64,000 bases of DNA from JAPLHP01 sp963720375 (GTDB taxonomy: Bacteria > Chloroflexota > Dehalococcoidia > UBA2247 > RBG-13-53-26), in contig CAVRFM010000004.1 of assembly GCA_963720375.1 (NCBI GenBank), positions 1 through 64,000 of the forward strand, written 5' to 3'. The notes beneath the pieces are model-generated. The model saw only the letters and a program-made list of their open reading frames with translations, was not told the origin of the DNA and ran no database searches. Positions 41,634 to 49,893 of the stretch are shown here, piece by piece. Position numbers and translations under genes: made by a program. Numbering within the stretch: position 1 is the stretch's first letter; each line of letters begins with the position of its first letter.

Positions 41634-43004
41634 TTAGCCGAGCTTGGAGATGGCGTCCTCGAGTTGGAGCAGTAGGGTCATGTCACCGTCTATCTTCAGT
41701 TTGCCGCCCGTCCAGGCATTGAAACGATCCATCTCTCCTCTCTGAATGGCTGCCCAGTCCTGGGCTGAGGCCGTAAGGGTGCAGTTCGCATTCGTGGCGA
41801 TGCCATCGTGGCGGGTGGCGACACCCTTCTGGCACACAGCATACCAGTCACATCCGGCAGGCCCTGTCAGGTGGAACTGGACTATCACGGTGACCTCCTC
41901 GACTCTGGTGGTCTCCCTCGTAGGTGCTCCCGGGGAAGGCAATCCTAGCAGACTGGCCAGTCTCTGCGTGCACGGGTTGTTCAACTCAGCGTCCTCCTGA
42001 GGCATGGCAACGCCGAGCTTCTTGAAGTTCTTCAGCACCTTCAGAATCACCACGCCGCCCCTGAAGGCCGCGAAGACCTTGTTGTAGAACAGCTTGTCTA
42101 CTCTCCAGCCGGTCAACTCCTGGTAGCGCTGGACGGTCTCTTCCTCGCCGGGTGCGCCATCCAAGCGGGGAATCCCATAGCCTTCACTGTCCACCCAGTC
42201 GAGCATAAGGAAGAAAGCCAGGTCTGCCTGGGGGTCCCCGATGAAGGCCATTTCCCAATCGAACAGTGCCACCACATCGCCGTCCGGACTGAACATAGTG
42301 TTAGGCATACGGGCATCTCCCCAGCACAGAGTCACGTGCTCCGGAACGTAGCGGTTCTCTCTGAGCCACTTCAAGGCGGCTTCCAGAATCGGCTGTCGTT
42401 CATCAGGTGATTCCTTGTCCCAATTGAGATATCTCTCAAAATAATCAAGTTGCCTGTCCAGCGGATCGGTGCCGCCCTTGGGAATGCCGAGAAAGGACAG
42501 GCCCAACGCCCTCCAATCCGCTTTGTGGACCCGTGTCATAGCCTCGATCGCTGACCACCACATCTTTGCCCGTTTCTGCCGGGTGGCATCATAGTAGACG
42601 CCGAACGAATGATAGGGTGGGAACTCCGGGGGTACGACCCCTTCGATCCTTCCCATTACATAGAACGCAGTGCCAAGCAGCTTCTCGTCCTGTTCCAGCC
42701 AGTAGACCTTCGGAACAGGAGCCTTTGTTCCCTGCATGGCCTTCATAATGCGGAACTGAATACTAAGGTCGTAGTCAGGGTAGACCGGGAACGACCTGGG
42801 CGCGCAGCGGAGCACCATTCCTTCCGACTTCTGCTTCCCATGTTCCTGCCAGGCAAGATTAAAGAGAAATGTCTCGTTGGAGATCCCAGCCCCTGATCTC
42901 TCCAGGTTTGAAATGGCCAGGTTCCTGGCATCTGGCATCTTCTTCTGCAGCCAGGCTGTGAGTTTTGACTGAATATCAGATAAATCTACCTGCCGCGAAA
43001 GCAT
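41634..43004 (-). CDS. APH/ACAD10-like phosphotransferase with C-terminal SCP2 domain
   Basis: A 456-residue fusion. Residues 1-340 are an aminoglycoside-phosphotransferase-fold kinase of the ACAD10 type: the catalytic loop is CWGDARMPNTMF (usual HGD replaced by WGD, with Asp and Asn kept) and the metal Asp is in ALFDWEMAFIGDPQADLAF. Residues 365-456 are an SCP2 sterol-carrier-like domain (FHLTGPAGCDWYAVCQKG, FNAWTGGKLKIDGDMTLLLQ). ACAD10-type kinases phosphorylate hydroxylated acyl groups; the SCP2 part can hold a hydrophobic ligand. It is last in the AOR gene cluster, with a strong SD ggggaggtg. Confidence 0.82.
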   Translation of the reverse strand: MLSRQVDLSDIQSKLTAWLQKKMPDARNLAISNLERSGAGISNETFLFNLAWQEHGKQKSEGMVLRCAPRSFPVYPDYDLSIQFRIMKAMQGTKAPVPKVYWLEQDEKLLGTAFYVMGRIEGVVPPEFPPYHSFGVYYDATRQKRAKMWWSAIEAMTRVHKADWRALGLSFLGIPKGGTDPLDRQLDYFERYLNWDKESPDERQPILEAALKWLRENRYVPEHVTLCWGDARMPNTMFSPDGDVVALFDWEMAFIGDPQADLAFFLMLDWVDSEGYGIPRLDGAPGEEETVQRYQELTGWRVDKLFYNKVFAAFRGGVVILKVLKNFKKLGVAMPQEDAELNNPCTQRLASLLGLPSPGAPTRETTRVEEVTVIVQFHLTGPAGCDWYAVCQKGVATRHDGIATNANCTLTASAQDWAAIQRGEMDRFNAWTGGKLKIDGDMTLLLQLEDAISKLG

Positions 43005-43019
43005 TTGGCACCTCCCCTT

Positions 43020-44150
43020 CTAGTAGCTCTGGTAACCGTATTTGGGGTACTTGCCGACCACCATCAGTTCGACGGTTCCATGGCCAACCTCGTGGCTGCA
43101 CTTGAACTCCGAGCCGTAGTCGCAGTACCCCCAGATCTCACGCATCACCTGCGGGTTATTGAGGTCAAATTTGTGCCCATCCATCCACTTGGCTCCCATC
43201 CATTTGCCATGGATAAAGTCCTTGTAGTAACCACCGTATCCGGCAGGTGCCTGGTAGCAGATGGTGACGGGGCGTATGGAGACTTCTTTCCTGGTGCCGT
43301 CGATGGCAGTAAGGATGACGCTGCCACCGGCGAACCGCCGCGCCTGTTCGGGGATATCGTCCCTGAACTTGTAGTTATGCTCCACGTTCGCCAGCTTCAG
43401 CGGCTCTTTGTTGCTGCCGAAGGGATAAAACAGGCCGCCGCCAAAGTGCCATCGGTTCACAAAACCGCGCTTTTCATCCCAGATCTCCCTTATGTGGAAG
43501 GTGGCGCCCCATTTCTCAAATTGCATCAGGGCAAAGTTAAAAAGCATCCCTTCGGGTATCTCCGGAGTCTGTACGCCGGTTTCGATAAAATCCGCACCGG
43601 CCAGCCTGATGCCCCAGGAACGGTCCCTCTCGCCCGCCCATTCATGTTTGTCAAGCTGGAACGTTTTCCCCTCCGCCTTGATCCAGCCGGTAGGTCTCAC
43701 GGACTGCACCATGCGCTTGATGTGCTCCTTCAGCCGGCCGCGGCTGATTTGCAACTGCGCGGGGTACTCTTCAAGAAGCGGGCTGTATCCCTCGATTGTT
43801 ATGTCGTAGCTGAGACCGTATTCGTTCTCGCCCAAGGTGTACCGCACCTTCTTGAGAGGCTCAACTACTTCGTAGGAGAAAGGCCCTATTTTGAAGACGT
43901 CGATGTCGGGACGGAGTTCACGCGAAGCCCGCACCACATACTCGGTCTGGCCCTGAATGGTAAAGGCCACAAAAGCATCCATAACGTTGCGGTTGGGATA
44001 GTAGCCAAAGCCGGTAGCCAGGTGTGCTGTCCCAGCGACGTCATGGACTTGCATCCAGGCTCTCTCAGTCCATTCCCGGGCGCTGGTGCCAGGCTGGTCA
44101 AAGGTAGATACCACCTGGTGGCAGAACATCTCGTCATATTTGGTTATCAC
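43020..44150 (-). CDS. Hypothetical protein of the AOR cluster, possibly lipocalin-like
   Basis: A 376-residue protein that I do not recognise with certainty. It is rich in beta-strand pattern and aromatic residues, with no signal peptide and no membrane span (typical segments: HLATGFGYYPNRNVMDAFVA, FETGVQ-type loops, WHFGGGLFYPFG, and the end CSHEVGHGTVELMVVGKYP). The double beta-domain impression resembles CrtC/AttH-type lipocalin-like hydratases and DUF7064/7065 proteins, but this is tentative. It starts at a GTG with GGAGGT 5 bases upstream. It lies between the AOR and the kinase-SCP2 genes with short gaps, so it is probably part of the same pathway. Confidence 0.7.
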   Translation of the reverse strand: MITKYDEMFCHQVVSTFDQPGTSAREWTERAWMQVHDVAGTAHLATGFGYYPNRNVMDAFVAFTIQGQTEYVVRASRELRPDIDVFKIGPFSYEVVEPLKKVRYTLGENEYGLSYDITIEGYSPLLEEYPAQLQISRGRLKEHIKRMVQSVRPTGWIKAEGKTFQLDKHEWAGERDRSWGIRLAGADFIETGVQTPEIPEGMLFNFALMQFEKWGATFHIREIWDEKRGFVNRWHFGGGLFYPFGSNKEPLKLANVEHNYKFRDDIPEQARRFAGGSVILTAIDGTRKEVSIRPVTICYQAPAGYGGYYKDFIHGKWMGAKWMDGHKFDLNNPQVMREIWGYCDYGSEFKCSHEVGHGTVELMVVGKYPKYGYQSY

Positions 44151-44179
44151 TATTCACCTCCAACTCAGGACTGAATAGG

Positions 44180-46135
44180 CTAAGCCAGGAGCCCTCTCTT
44201 CTCCATGTCCTGGGCCACGTCTGCCAGTCCCAGCCTCTCCAGGGCTTCTCTGGTTTGCAGGCCCGTGGGCACATCCCATCGCCTAAGCTGATAGTATTCG
44301 CCCTTCATCTTTTCGAACTCGTTTCGGTCAACTACGGCACCCTTGCGTGAGACGGTCTCCCAACCCTTCCCCGGCACCACACACTCGGCATTCGCCTGGT
44401 CGTACTTCAGCGGCAGGGTATAGAAATGATCGGGCAGAGCGTCGAATTCCCTGCCGTGGTGTCCCTCTCTGACAAGTATAGCCCTTTGCAGGTTGAAGAC
44501 CCTCTCGCCTATTCTGTACAGTCCTTCCTCATCTATACCGTTGCCAAGCACAGCAGCCGCGATTCTGCTTTCCAATGTCGGATCTCCAACCAGGTCCGCA
44601 GAGCGGCTGCTATCCGTAATGGGCCAGAGGAAGTTACAGAGGATGAGGCACGCCTCCGCATATTCTCTGTCCTGTATCTTCTTGGCGGCCAGCGCCTTCC
44701 CCTCGTAGGTAGAGAAGTCGGCGGCCAATTCGCTCCCCCAGAACTTCCTGGCTACGCCCCGGACTACGTCGGTAGAAATGGCGGTCAGTCCTCTGGTCCC
44801 CGCCGACCATTTGGCCATAATCAACCCCACTTCATGGAGCTGCTGTATCGGTATCCTCGGCTCCATGGCATAGGGCAGCGCGTTGGTAATGTAGAGTCTT
44901 GGTCCGTATGGATGATATCCAGGTTCGCAGAGATGCCCCGCCAGCCCCACTTGCTCTCTGGCAGCACCTCCCACTGCCTTTGCGGCCCGATGTATCCCTT
45001 GAGCCAGCAGGTCACCAAAGCCTTCCCGGAGCGAGATCTTCTTCACCAGCGACTCTATGAACTCCGCGCTGCCTATTTTTGATATTGGTATACCGGTGCT
45101 CTCATCGGTGAGGATGCCGGCCTGGTAACACAGGTGGAGCCAGCTGATCATCAGGTCGATTGCCACCGCATCCAGGCCGTAGCTATCGCAGAGCTTGGTG
45201 GCCTGAAAGGCTACGTCATTCCAGTCACCATAGTACTTATCCACCCACGGTTGATAGAAGAAGGCAGAATGGCAGATGAACTTCCCCTTCTTTCCGTCGC
45301 TCGACACATAAGCCTTTCTGGCGCATCGGCCCAGACACCCGTAGCAGGGCTCCTTCTTCATCTCGGGGCCTGGCATCAGTCTTGGTTCGGACGTAGGGTC
45401 CCTTGACCACCGGCTGAGATACTCCCAGCCATCAGTCGGGAAGCATCTTCTTAATTCACGGTACTGCCCAATCAACTCCTGCAGCATATCGGGTTGGGCC
45501 ACTCTCACACCCTCACCACCGCTCTTGACCACAACGGCCTTCAGCTTCTTGGAACCCATGACTGCGCCGAGTCCCCCCGAGCCGCTGGCGTCATTTTCGG
45601 CCAGGAGAGTAGCCATGACCGCCAGATTCTCAGCAGCCGGACCGATGGCCACCACTCTGACGGAACTTCCCAGTTCGCCTTTCAGCATCTCCCTGGCCTC
45701 GATGGCGCCCTTGCTCCAAAGAGCAGAGGCATCCCTGAATTCAATGGTATCATCATGAAGGAATAGATAGACTGGTCTCTCTGACTTGCCCTGAACGATG
45801 ATGCCGTCGTATCCGGCGAACTTCAGGGCGGCTCCCCACCTCCCACCCAGATTGGCATAAGAGAATCGTGCCGGGGTAGCAGGCCCTTTCCCGCACACCT
45901 CCCAGCGCGACCCCCCGATCGCCGGGACTCCGCAAAGAGGACCGGAGGTGAATATCAGCCTGTTCTCGACGTCGAAGGCGCCGACCTCCGGAGGCACCTC
46001 ATCCCAGTAGATCCTGGCGGCTATTCCTCTTCCGCCGAGAAAACGATCAGAATAATCGATAGTGGAAACAGTTGATGTACTGCCTGAAGACAAGTCTGCT
46101 CGCAGAATCTTCCCGGCATACCCATATATGGCCAT
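44180..46135 (-). CDS. Aldehyde:ferredoxin oxidoreductase (tungsten enzyme)
   Basis: A 651-residue AOR-family enzyme that interconverts aldehydes or acids with ferredoxin, using a tungsten bis-pterin and a 4Fe-4S cluster. The N-terminal part has GYAGKILRADLSSG, FLGGRGIAARIYWDEVP and the GP.CGVPA..GSRWEV / FSYANLGGRWGAALKFAGYD pterin-binding blocks. The cluster motif CYGCLGRC (CxxCxxxC) lies near 290, and a fourth Cys probably in EACLILCNF near 505. Carboxylic or aryl substrates are both possible. It is the second gene of a four-gene minus-strand cluster with a SnoaL-like protein, the hypothetical above and the kinase-SCP2 protein. Confidence 0.9.
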   Translation of the reverse strand: MAIYGYAGKILRADLSSGSTSTVSTIDYSDRFLGGRGIAARIYWDEVPPEVGAFDVENRLIFTSGPLCGVPAIGGSRWEVCGKGPATPARFSYANLGGRWGAALKFAGYDGIIVQGKSERPVYLFLHDDTIEFRDASALWSKGAIEAREMLKGELGSSVRVVAIGPAAENLAVMATLLAENDASGSGGLGAVMGSKKLKAVVVKSGGEGVRVAQPDMLQELIGQYRELRRCFPTDGWEYLSRWSRDPTSEPRLMPGPEMKKEPCYGCLGRCARKAYVSSDGKKGKFICHSAFFYQPWVDKYYGDWNDVAFQATKLCDSYGLDAVAIDLMISWLHLCYQAGILTDESTGIPISKIGSAEFIESLVKKISLREGFGDLLAQGIHRAAKAVGGAAREQVGLAGHLCEPGYHPYGPRLYITNALPYAMEPRIPIQQLHEVGLIMAKWSAGTRGLTAISTDVVRGVARKFWGSELAADFSTYEGKALAAKKIQDREYAEACLILCNFLWPITDSSRSADLVGDPTLESRIAAAVLGNGIDEEGLYRIGERVFNLQRAILVREGHHGREFDALPDHFYTLPLKYDQANAECVVPGKGWETVSRKGAVVDRNEFEKMKGEYYQLRRWDVPTGLQTREALERLGLADVAQDMEKRGLLA

Positions 46136-46220
46136 ATCCCCCCCTGAAGATGATATAGACTGCTCTGCGTCCCGAAGGCTATCAGTTTCTTAAGACTGCA
46201 CTAGGCAGTCTTTGCATTCT

Positions 46221-46730
46221 CTAGTCCTTTGGTACCATAGCCATTAGCGCACCCGGGTTCTTCGCCCAGCCCTCGTCATAGGGACTGATATACTTCCACT
46301 TGGTCTTTATGGAGGCGAATTTCCACTCTCCATGATCCCTCACATACCCCTCCTCATAAGTCCCTGCCATCCACTGGGCCTTGCCCGTTGAGGTATCGGT
46401 AGTAGGCGCTTCGTAATACCACCTGCCCGTCGCCTTATCGCCTTTAACCTCGATGATGGGATTGTGGACCATATGCATGCAGAACGACACGCCCATAGGC
46501 ACAAATGTACCGAAGAAAGTCTCAAGCCCCGCCGTTCCCTCGAACCGAGAGTCAGGGCCCAGGCCAAAATCCACTTTGGCATCTTTAGTGAAGTGCGAGA
46601 TAAGTTCATCCCTGTTGCGCTTATTGGTCAATCCGGCATCGCACAGATAGCAGTAGGTGGCCTTCAGCTTCTTGATCGATTCGATGTCCTCCAATACCCT
46701 GATTCTGGCTTCCAGATCCTTTAGATCCAT
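46221..46730 (-). CDS. SnoaL/scytalone-dehydratase-like protein
   Basis: A 169-residue NTF2-fold protein of the SnoaL-like group: an N-terminal helix (DLEARIRVLEDIESIKKLKA), then FTKDAKVDFGLGPDSRFEG, CMHMVHNPIIEVKGDKATGR and WKFASIKTKWKYISPYDEGW. Members include dehydratases, isomerases and hydroxylases on polyketide, steroid or terpenoid substrates. The active residues are not clear enough to name a reaction. A strong AAGGAGG precedes the ATG. It is the first gene of the AOR cluster. Confidence 0.82.
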   Translation of the reverse strand: MDLKDLEARIRVLEDIESIKKLKATYCYLCDAGLTNKRNRDELISHFTKDAKVDFGLGPDSRFEGTAGLETFFGTFVPMGVSFCMHMVHNPIIEVKGDKATGRWYYEAPTTDTSTGKAQWMAGTYEEGYVRDHGEWKFASIKTKWKYISPYDEGWAKNPGALMAMVPKD

Positions 46731-47155
46731 AGTCGCTCAATCCTCCTTCACAATGCTTATATTTAGACGCGTGTCAATTGCTCGCTGTATGAGCGGATGT
46801 GCTCTCTGGTTGCGGATGGCTGAGGCCTCTACAGGCTGTTCTCACACCGCCCGGCGTCGAGTCCGCTTCGATAGTAGCTGTACTGCGCTGGAACAGCGCA
46901 ATACAAGATTCCCACATGAGATAACCCCCCTTAACGCTCATGTGACTCTAGAGGTCGATAATTGGAGGGAAGGATAACACAGGGATTCCCGCTTGTCTAT
47001 CAGGGATTACCTTACAGAAAGACGTTACCGATTCACTTATCTCTAGGTGCCGTTTGTTGTGGCCAACAAACGTAAGAAAACGTTTTTGGAGACGGGGGTG
47101 AAGTTATCTAGCTATGCCTGGCCCAGTCAGGGGGCTACTTCAAGTGATCCAGTCC
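46731..47155. other. Intergenic stretch upstream of the AOR cluster
   Basis: No gene is supported. A small hairpin tgcgctg-gaa-cagcgca lies at 46884-46900, in the region where a regulator of the cluster could act. Other short palindromic words occur but without a consistent pattern. Confidence 0.35.
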
Positions 47156-47296
47156 TCACTTTTTCTCTTTCTTCTTTGGCTTTGTCGGAGTTGGCTTGAG
47201 CGGGACCCGTACTTTGCCTGTGCCTCCGCACCTGGAGCACACAGTTCCACGGATGTGGCCCTTACCCTGGCAGGAACCACAGATTGTATAGAACAC
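47156..47296 (-). CDS. 46-residue DnaJ-type zinc-finger miniprotein
   Basis: A short frame from GTG (47296) to TGA (47156). Two CxxCxGxG units follow each other: ICGSCQGKGHIRGTVCSRCG, then GTGKVRV, with a Pro/Lys-rich tail ending KKKEKK. It is a single zinc-binding half of the DnaJ central domain, without J or C-terminal domains. It lies 24 bases after the MarR gene on the same strand. Such free CxxCxGxG proteins may act as zinc-bound adaptors; no specific role is known. Confidence 0.65.
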   Translation of the reverse strand: MFYTICGSCQGKGHIRGTVCSRCGGTGKVRVPLKPTPTKPKKKEKK

Positions 47297-47320
47297 TGCT
47301 TATACCGACCTTTCTTTGCC

Positions 47321-47803
47321 TCACTCAAGAGTTGCGCCGTACGGGTACGGTTGCCTCTCTCGGAGTAGCTCAAGGCCTTTAGCGTAGAGCTTGTCCAGAA
47401 GTGAATTCAAGGTACCGAGTTCCTTCTCTGAAAGGCAGGAGGTGGTATTCATGACGGTTCTCTCGCTTAGTTGACGCTTGAAGGCTTCCTCGCCTTTCTT
47501 TGTCAATGACACTCTGACCAGGTTCTTCCTCTTCAAGTCTTTTGTCTTCTTCACGAGGCCTTGCGCTTCCATGCGGCTCAGCAGGCCGGAGATGGTGTGA
47601 GGTTCTTTGTGGATTAGGCGCGCCAAGCTGGCGGGTGTCAACGGTTCCTTGGCAGTCTTCAGGAAATATAGGACTGCCGCCTGAGGAAGCGAAACGCCAA
47701 CTCGGCCTAGCTCCAGCTCCCTGGCTCTTTCCAGAACAGCATACGTAACGACCAGACGTTCCCAAGTTTTCTCGTTCTTATTCAGCAGTGCGGCATCTGT
47801 CAT
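47321..47803 (-). CDS. MarR-family transcriptional regulator
   Basis: A 160-residue winged-helix regulator: LTPASLARLIHKEPHTISGL (wHTH) near 54, RMEAQGLVKKTKDLKRKNLV and RVSLTKKGEEAFKR (wing and following helix). It is different in sequence from the MarR protein at 11993. An inverted repeat tgtaa-n6-ttaca lies between its promoter and start, which suggests that it regulates itself. The divergently placed upstream DNA has no gene, so its other targets may be the zinc-finger miniprotein and the AOR cluster downstream on the same strand. Confidence 0.88.
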   Translation of the reverse strand: MTDAALLNKNEKTWERLVVTYAVLERARELELGRVGVSLPQAAVLYFLKTAKEPLTPASLARLIHKEPHTISGLLSRMEAQGLVKKTKDLKRKNLVRVSLTKKGEEAFKRQLSERTVMNTTSCLSEKELGTLNSLLDKLYAKGLELLRERQPYPYGATLE

Positions 47804-47815
47804 GCCAGTCCTCCA

Positions 47816-47873
47816 TGTAATTTTCGTTACATCCCTCTAATATTTATTTTATATCGAGTTGGGCAATTGTCAA
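47816..47873 (-). promoter_or_regulatory. Promoter and operator of the second MarR gene
   Basis: On the minus strand TTGACA (47873-47868), a 16-base spacer and TAAAAT (47851-47846) form a consensus promoter. Downstream of it, tgtaa (47816-47820) and ttaca (47827-47831) form a short inverted repeat just before the start codon, a plausible MarR operator. Confidence 0.6.
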
Positions 47874-48108
47874 ACCACGGATTTCCTCTATGGGCCTTAG
47901 AGTAAATAGAATTGAATCTCCGGTAACGGTGCACGGTACGCGGTATAGGTTCAGTGGGGTTTGGGGCTTGCTCCTCAGTCGGCTCTGTGCTGGTGGGTTA
48001 AGAACAAGGTTTCAGGATGGGCTGACGATTCGGAGAACGGCAGTCTAAGGGACTGTCGGAAACAGGGTGATATTCAAAAGTGGGTTAGAGGTCACGGGCA
48101 GTTCAGTC

Positions 48109-48603
48109 CTACTCATAGGGAAGGAGACCTCGTTCGCGTATTTCTCGCATGAATGCACCACTATCTCTCTGCCCGACCGAAGCAAGTCTCTCCCAGTCTT
48201 CCTTCCCCATCTGGGAAGCCTGGCGGCGTGTCTTGAAGGCCTGCATCCGCATCCTGCCTTCTACTTCCTCCAGTTCGTCCTTGGTTTGCTCCAGCTCAGC
48301 CTTGGTTTGCTCCAGATCTTTGCGGCACTCTTCCAATTCCTGTTCCAGTTGTTCTGTGGGCGCTTCGGGGCTTCTCTCAGCGGAGGCCACTGTTGTATTG
48401 ACATGCTTGTCGGCAGAAACCAACACAGCAACTGACACTTCGTCAACCGTCGATTCGATTTGGGCCAACAATGCTCTGAGCTTGTTATTCTCACAATCAG
48501 TCATTCTTGAGTGGGCAAACGCCCTATCTCTTTCTACCTGAAGTTGCTTGATAAGGGCAACTGTCTCTTCAATTATCTTCACTAGTGGTGTCTGTTGGGC
48601 CAT
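48109..48603 (-). CDS. Coiled-coil hypothetical protein
   Basis: A 164-residue, very acidic helical protein. Residues about 85-115 carry repeated heptads (DLEQTKAELEQTKDELEEVE), and the N-terminal 45 residues are also helical. The C-terminal 40 residues are basic and may form a separate piece. No domain is recognised; the DNA of the heptads is repetitive, and a plus-strand frame over it is a shadow. The start may be the ATG at 48603 or the TTG at 48612. Confidence 0.6.
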   Translation of the reverse strand: MAQQTPLVKIIEETVALIKQLQVERDRAFAHSRMTDCENNKLRALLAQIESTVDEVSVAVLVSADKHVNTTVASAERSPEAPTEQLEQELEECRKDLEQTKAELEQTKDELEEVEGRMRMQAFKTRRQASQMGKEDWERLASVGQRDSGAFMREIRERGLLPYE

Positions 48604-48870
48604 TGTTCTCAATCTCTGTCTCTCGTTTGGCCTTATGTGGCAGCATTCACCATGTTCTCAACCTGCTTGTTCATTGTGTCAAAAAGGTTAACAGCTATGA
48701 CCTTCGCCACCGAATACAGTCTATAGAGGCAGTGTCACCAGGGTATCTCCGGAGGAGCCGGGGCACGCACAAAATGTTCTCAAGGTTGATGGCGCTGAGT
48801 AATCTGGTGTATTGAACAGAGTGGCTGATTGCTACCCGAGCGCGCTAGCGCTGGGATTAAGGAATGAAAA

Positions 48871-49608
48871 CTAACGGCTTCTTTGTTTCAAGGCTTCGTA
48901 CATTACTAACGCCGCAGCGATAGAAGCGTTAAGTGAGGTAATTTTCCCTAGCATTGGGATAGCCGCCAGAAAATCACACGTTTTTTTGACCAAATCCGAT
49001 AGTCCCTTGCCCTCACTACCTATGACAATTGCTGTCGGCAGCGTAAAATCCACCTTGCTGTAGTCTGTTTTGCCGGCAGGGTCTATGCCGACAACCCAGA
49101 CACTATTTCTTTTCAGTGTCACCATAGCTTGAGAGATATTGGATACCCTTGCCACCGGCACATACTCTATAGCACCGGCCGATGCCTTAGCCACAGCAGC
49201 CGTGAGCCCTACAGCCCTTCTTGAGCGGATAATCACACCGTGAATACCGCTCGCTTCGGCGGTCCTTAGAATCGCCCCCAGATTCTGGGGGTCTTCAATA
49301 CCATCAAGGATACAATAAAGGGGTGGTGCGTTCCTTTCTCCGGAGATAGTGAGCAAATCCTCTAAAGAGATGTATTCCTTGGCTGCTGCGTAAGCAATGA
49401 CCCCTTGGTGAGCAGAAGTTGTGCTCGACTCATCAATAACGCGTCTGGTCACATATTCAACGGGTATTCCTCTGGCTTGAGAAAGGTGCAATATTTCAGC
49501 AACCGCAGTATGCCGTCCGATATCGCTGGCAAGCAATATTTTATTTATGGGACGGCCGGACTTTAGTGCCTCAATTACCGGGTTTCTACCCTCAATAGTG
49601 TCTGCCAT
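48871..49608 (-). CDS. rlmB: 23S rRNA (guanosine-2'-O-)-methyltransferase RlmB (TrmH/SpoU family)
   Basis: A 245-residue SPOUT methyltransferase expected to methylate the 2'-O of G2251 in 23S rRNA. The N-terminal substrate-binding domain starts IEGRNPVIEALKSGRPINKI. SPOUT motifs are LDGIEDPQNLGAILRTAEAS near 100, VIGSEGKGLSDLVKKTCDF near 190 and IPMLGKITSLNASIAAALVM near 215, which form the SAM knot. AAGGTAA precedes the ATG. Close relatives methylate other RNAs, so the exact site is a prediction. Confidence 0.9.
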   Translation of the reverse strand: MADTIEGRNPVIEALKSGRPINKILLASDIGRHTAVAEILHLSQARGIPVEYVTRRVIDESSTTSAHQGVIAYAAAKEYISLEDLLTISGERNAPPLYCILDGIEDPQNLGAILRTAEASGIHGVIIRSRRAVGLTAAVAKASAGAIEYVPVARVSNISQAMVTLKRNSVWVVGIDPAGKTDYSKVDFTLPTAIVIGSEGKGLSDLVKKTCDFLAAIPMLGKITSLNASIAAALVMYEALKQRSR

Positions 49609-49893
49609 TATTTACCTTTGCGTCATGAGGTGTTGTCGACCTGCCCCAGTCATTGTACCACCTCCGGGAGGCAGACCTGGCCATATTCTGTACCGGTCGT
49701 AATGTTAGCCGTATGGGTCATTTCACAGATTGCGCGTACTCTCCCAGGGGTGACAGGTCCCCCACCGGCGTCTTGCAGGACTTCAGTCTATCTCCCTTCG
49801 TGTGCAAGCTGAGGTTAAGGTGATAGAATAACTCGGGGCATGTCATAAGGTAGGTGAAGCACAAATCCCTAACGTTATTGTCAGCGAGGAAAG

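Noticed and set aside
43005..44174. 389-codon open frame on the plus strand
   Set aside because: It lies fully antisense to the 376-residue gene of the AOR cluster, which has an SD, fits the spacing of the cluster and has a normal protein composition. The plus frame is its shadow.
48067..48541. Two plus-strand open frames over the coiled-coil gene
   Set aside because: They are shadows produced by the repetitive heptad codons of the minus-strand gene.
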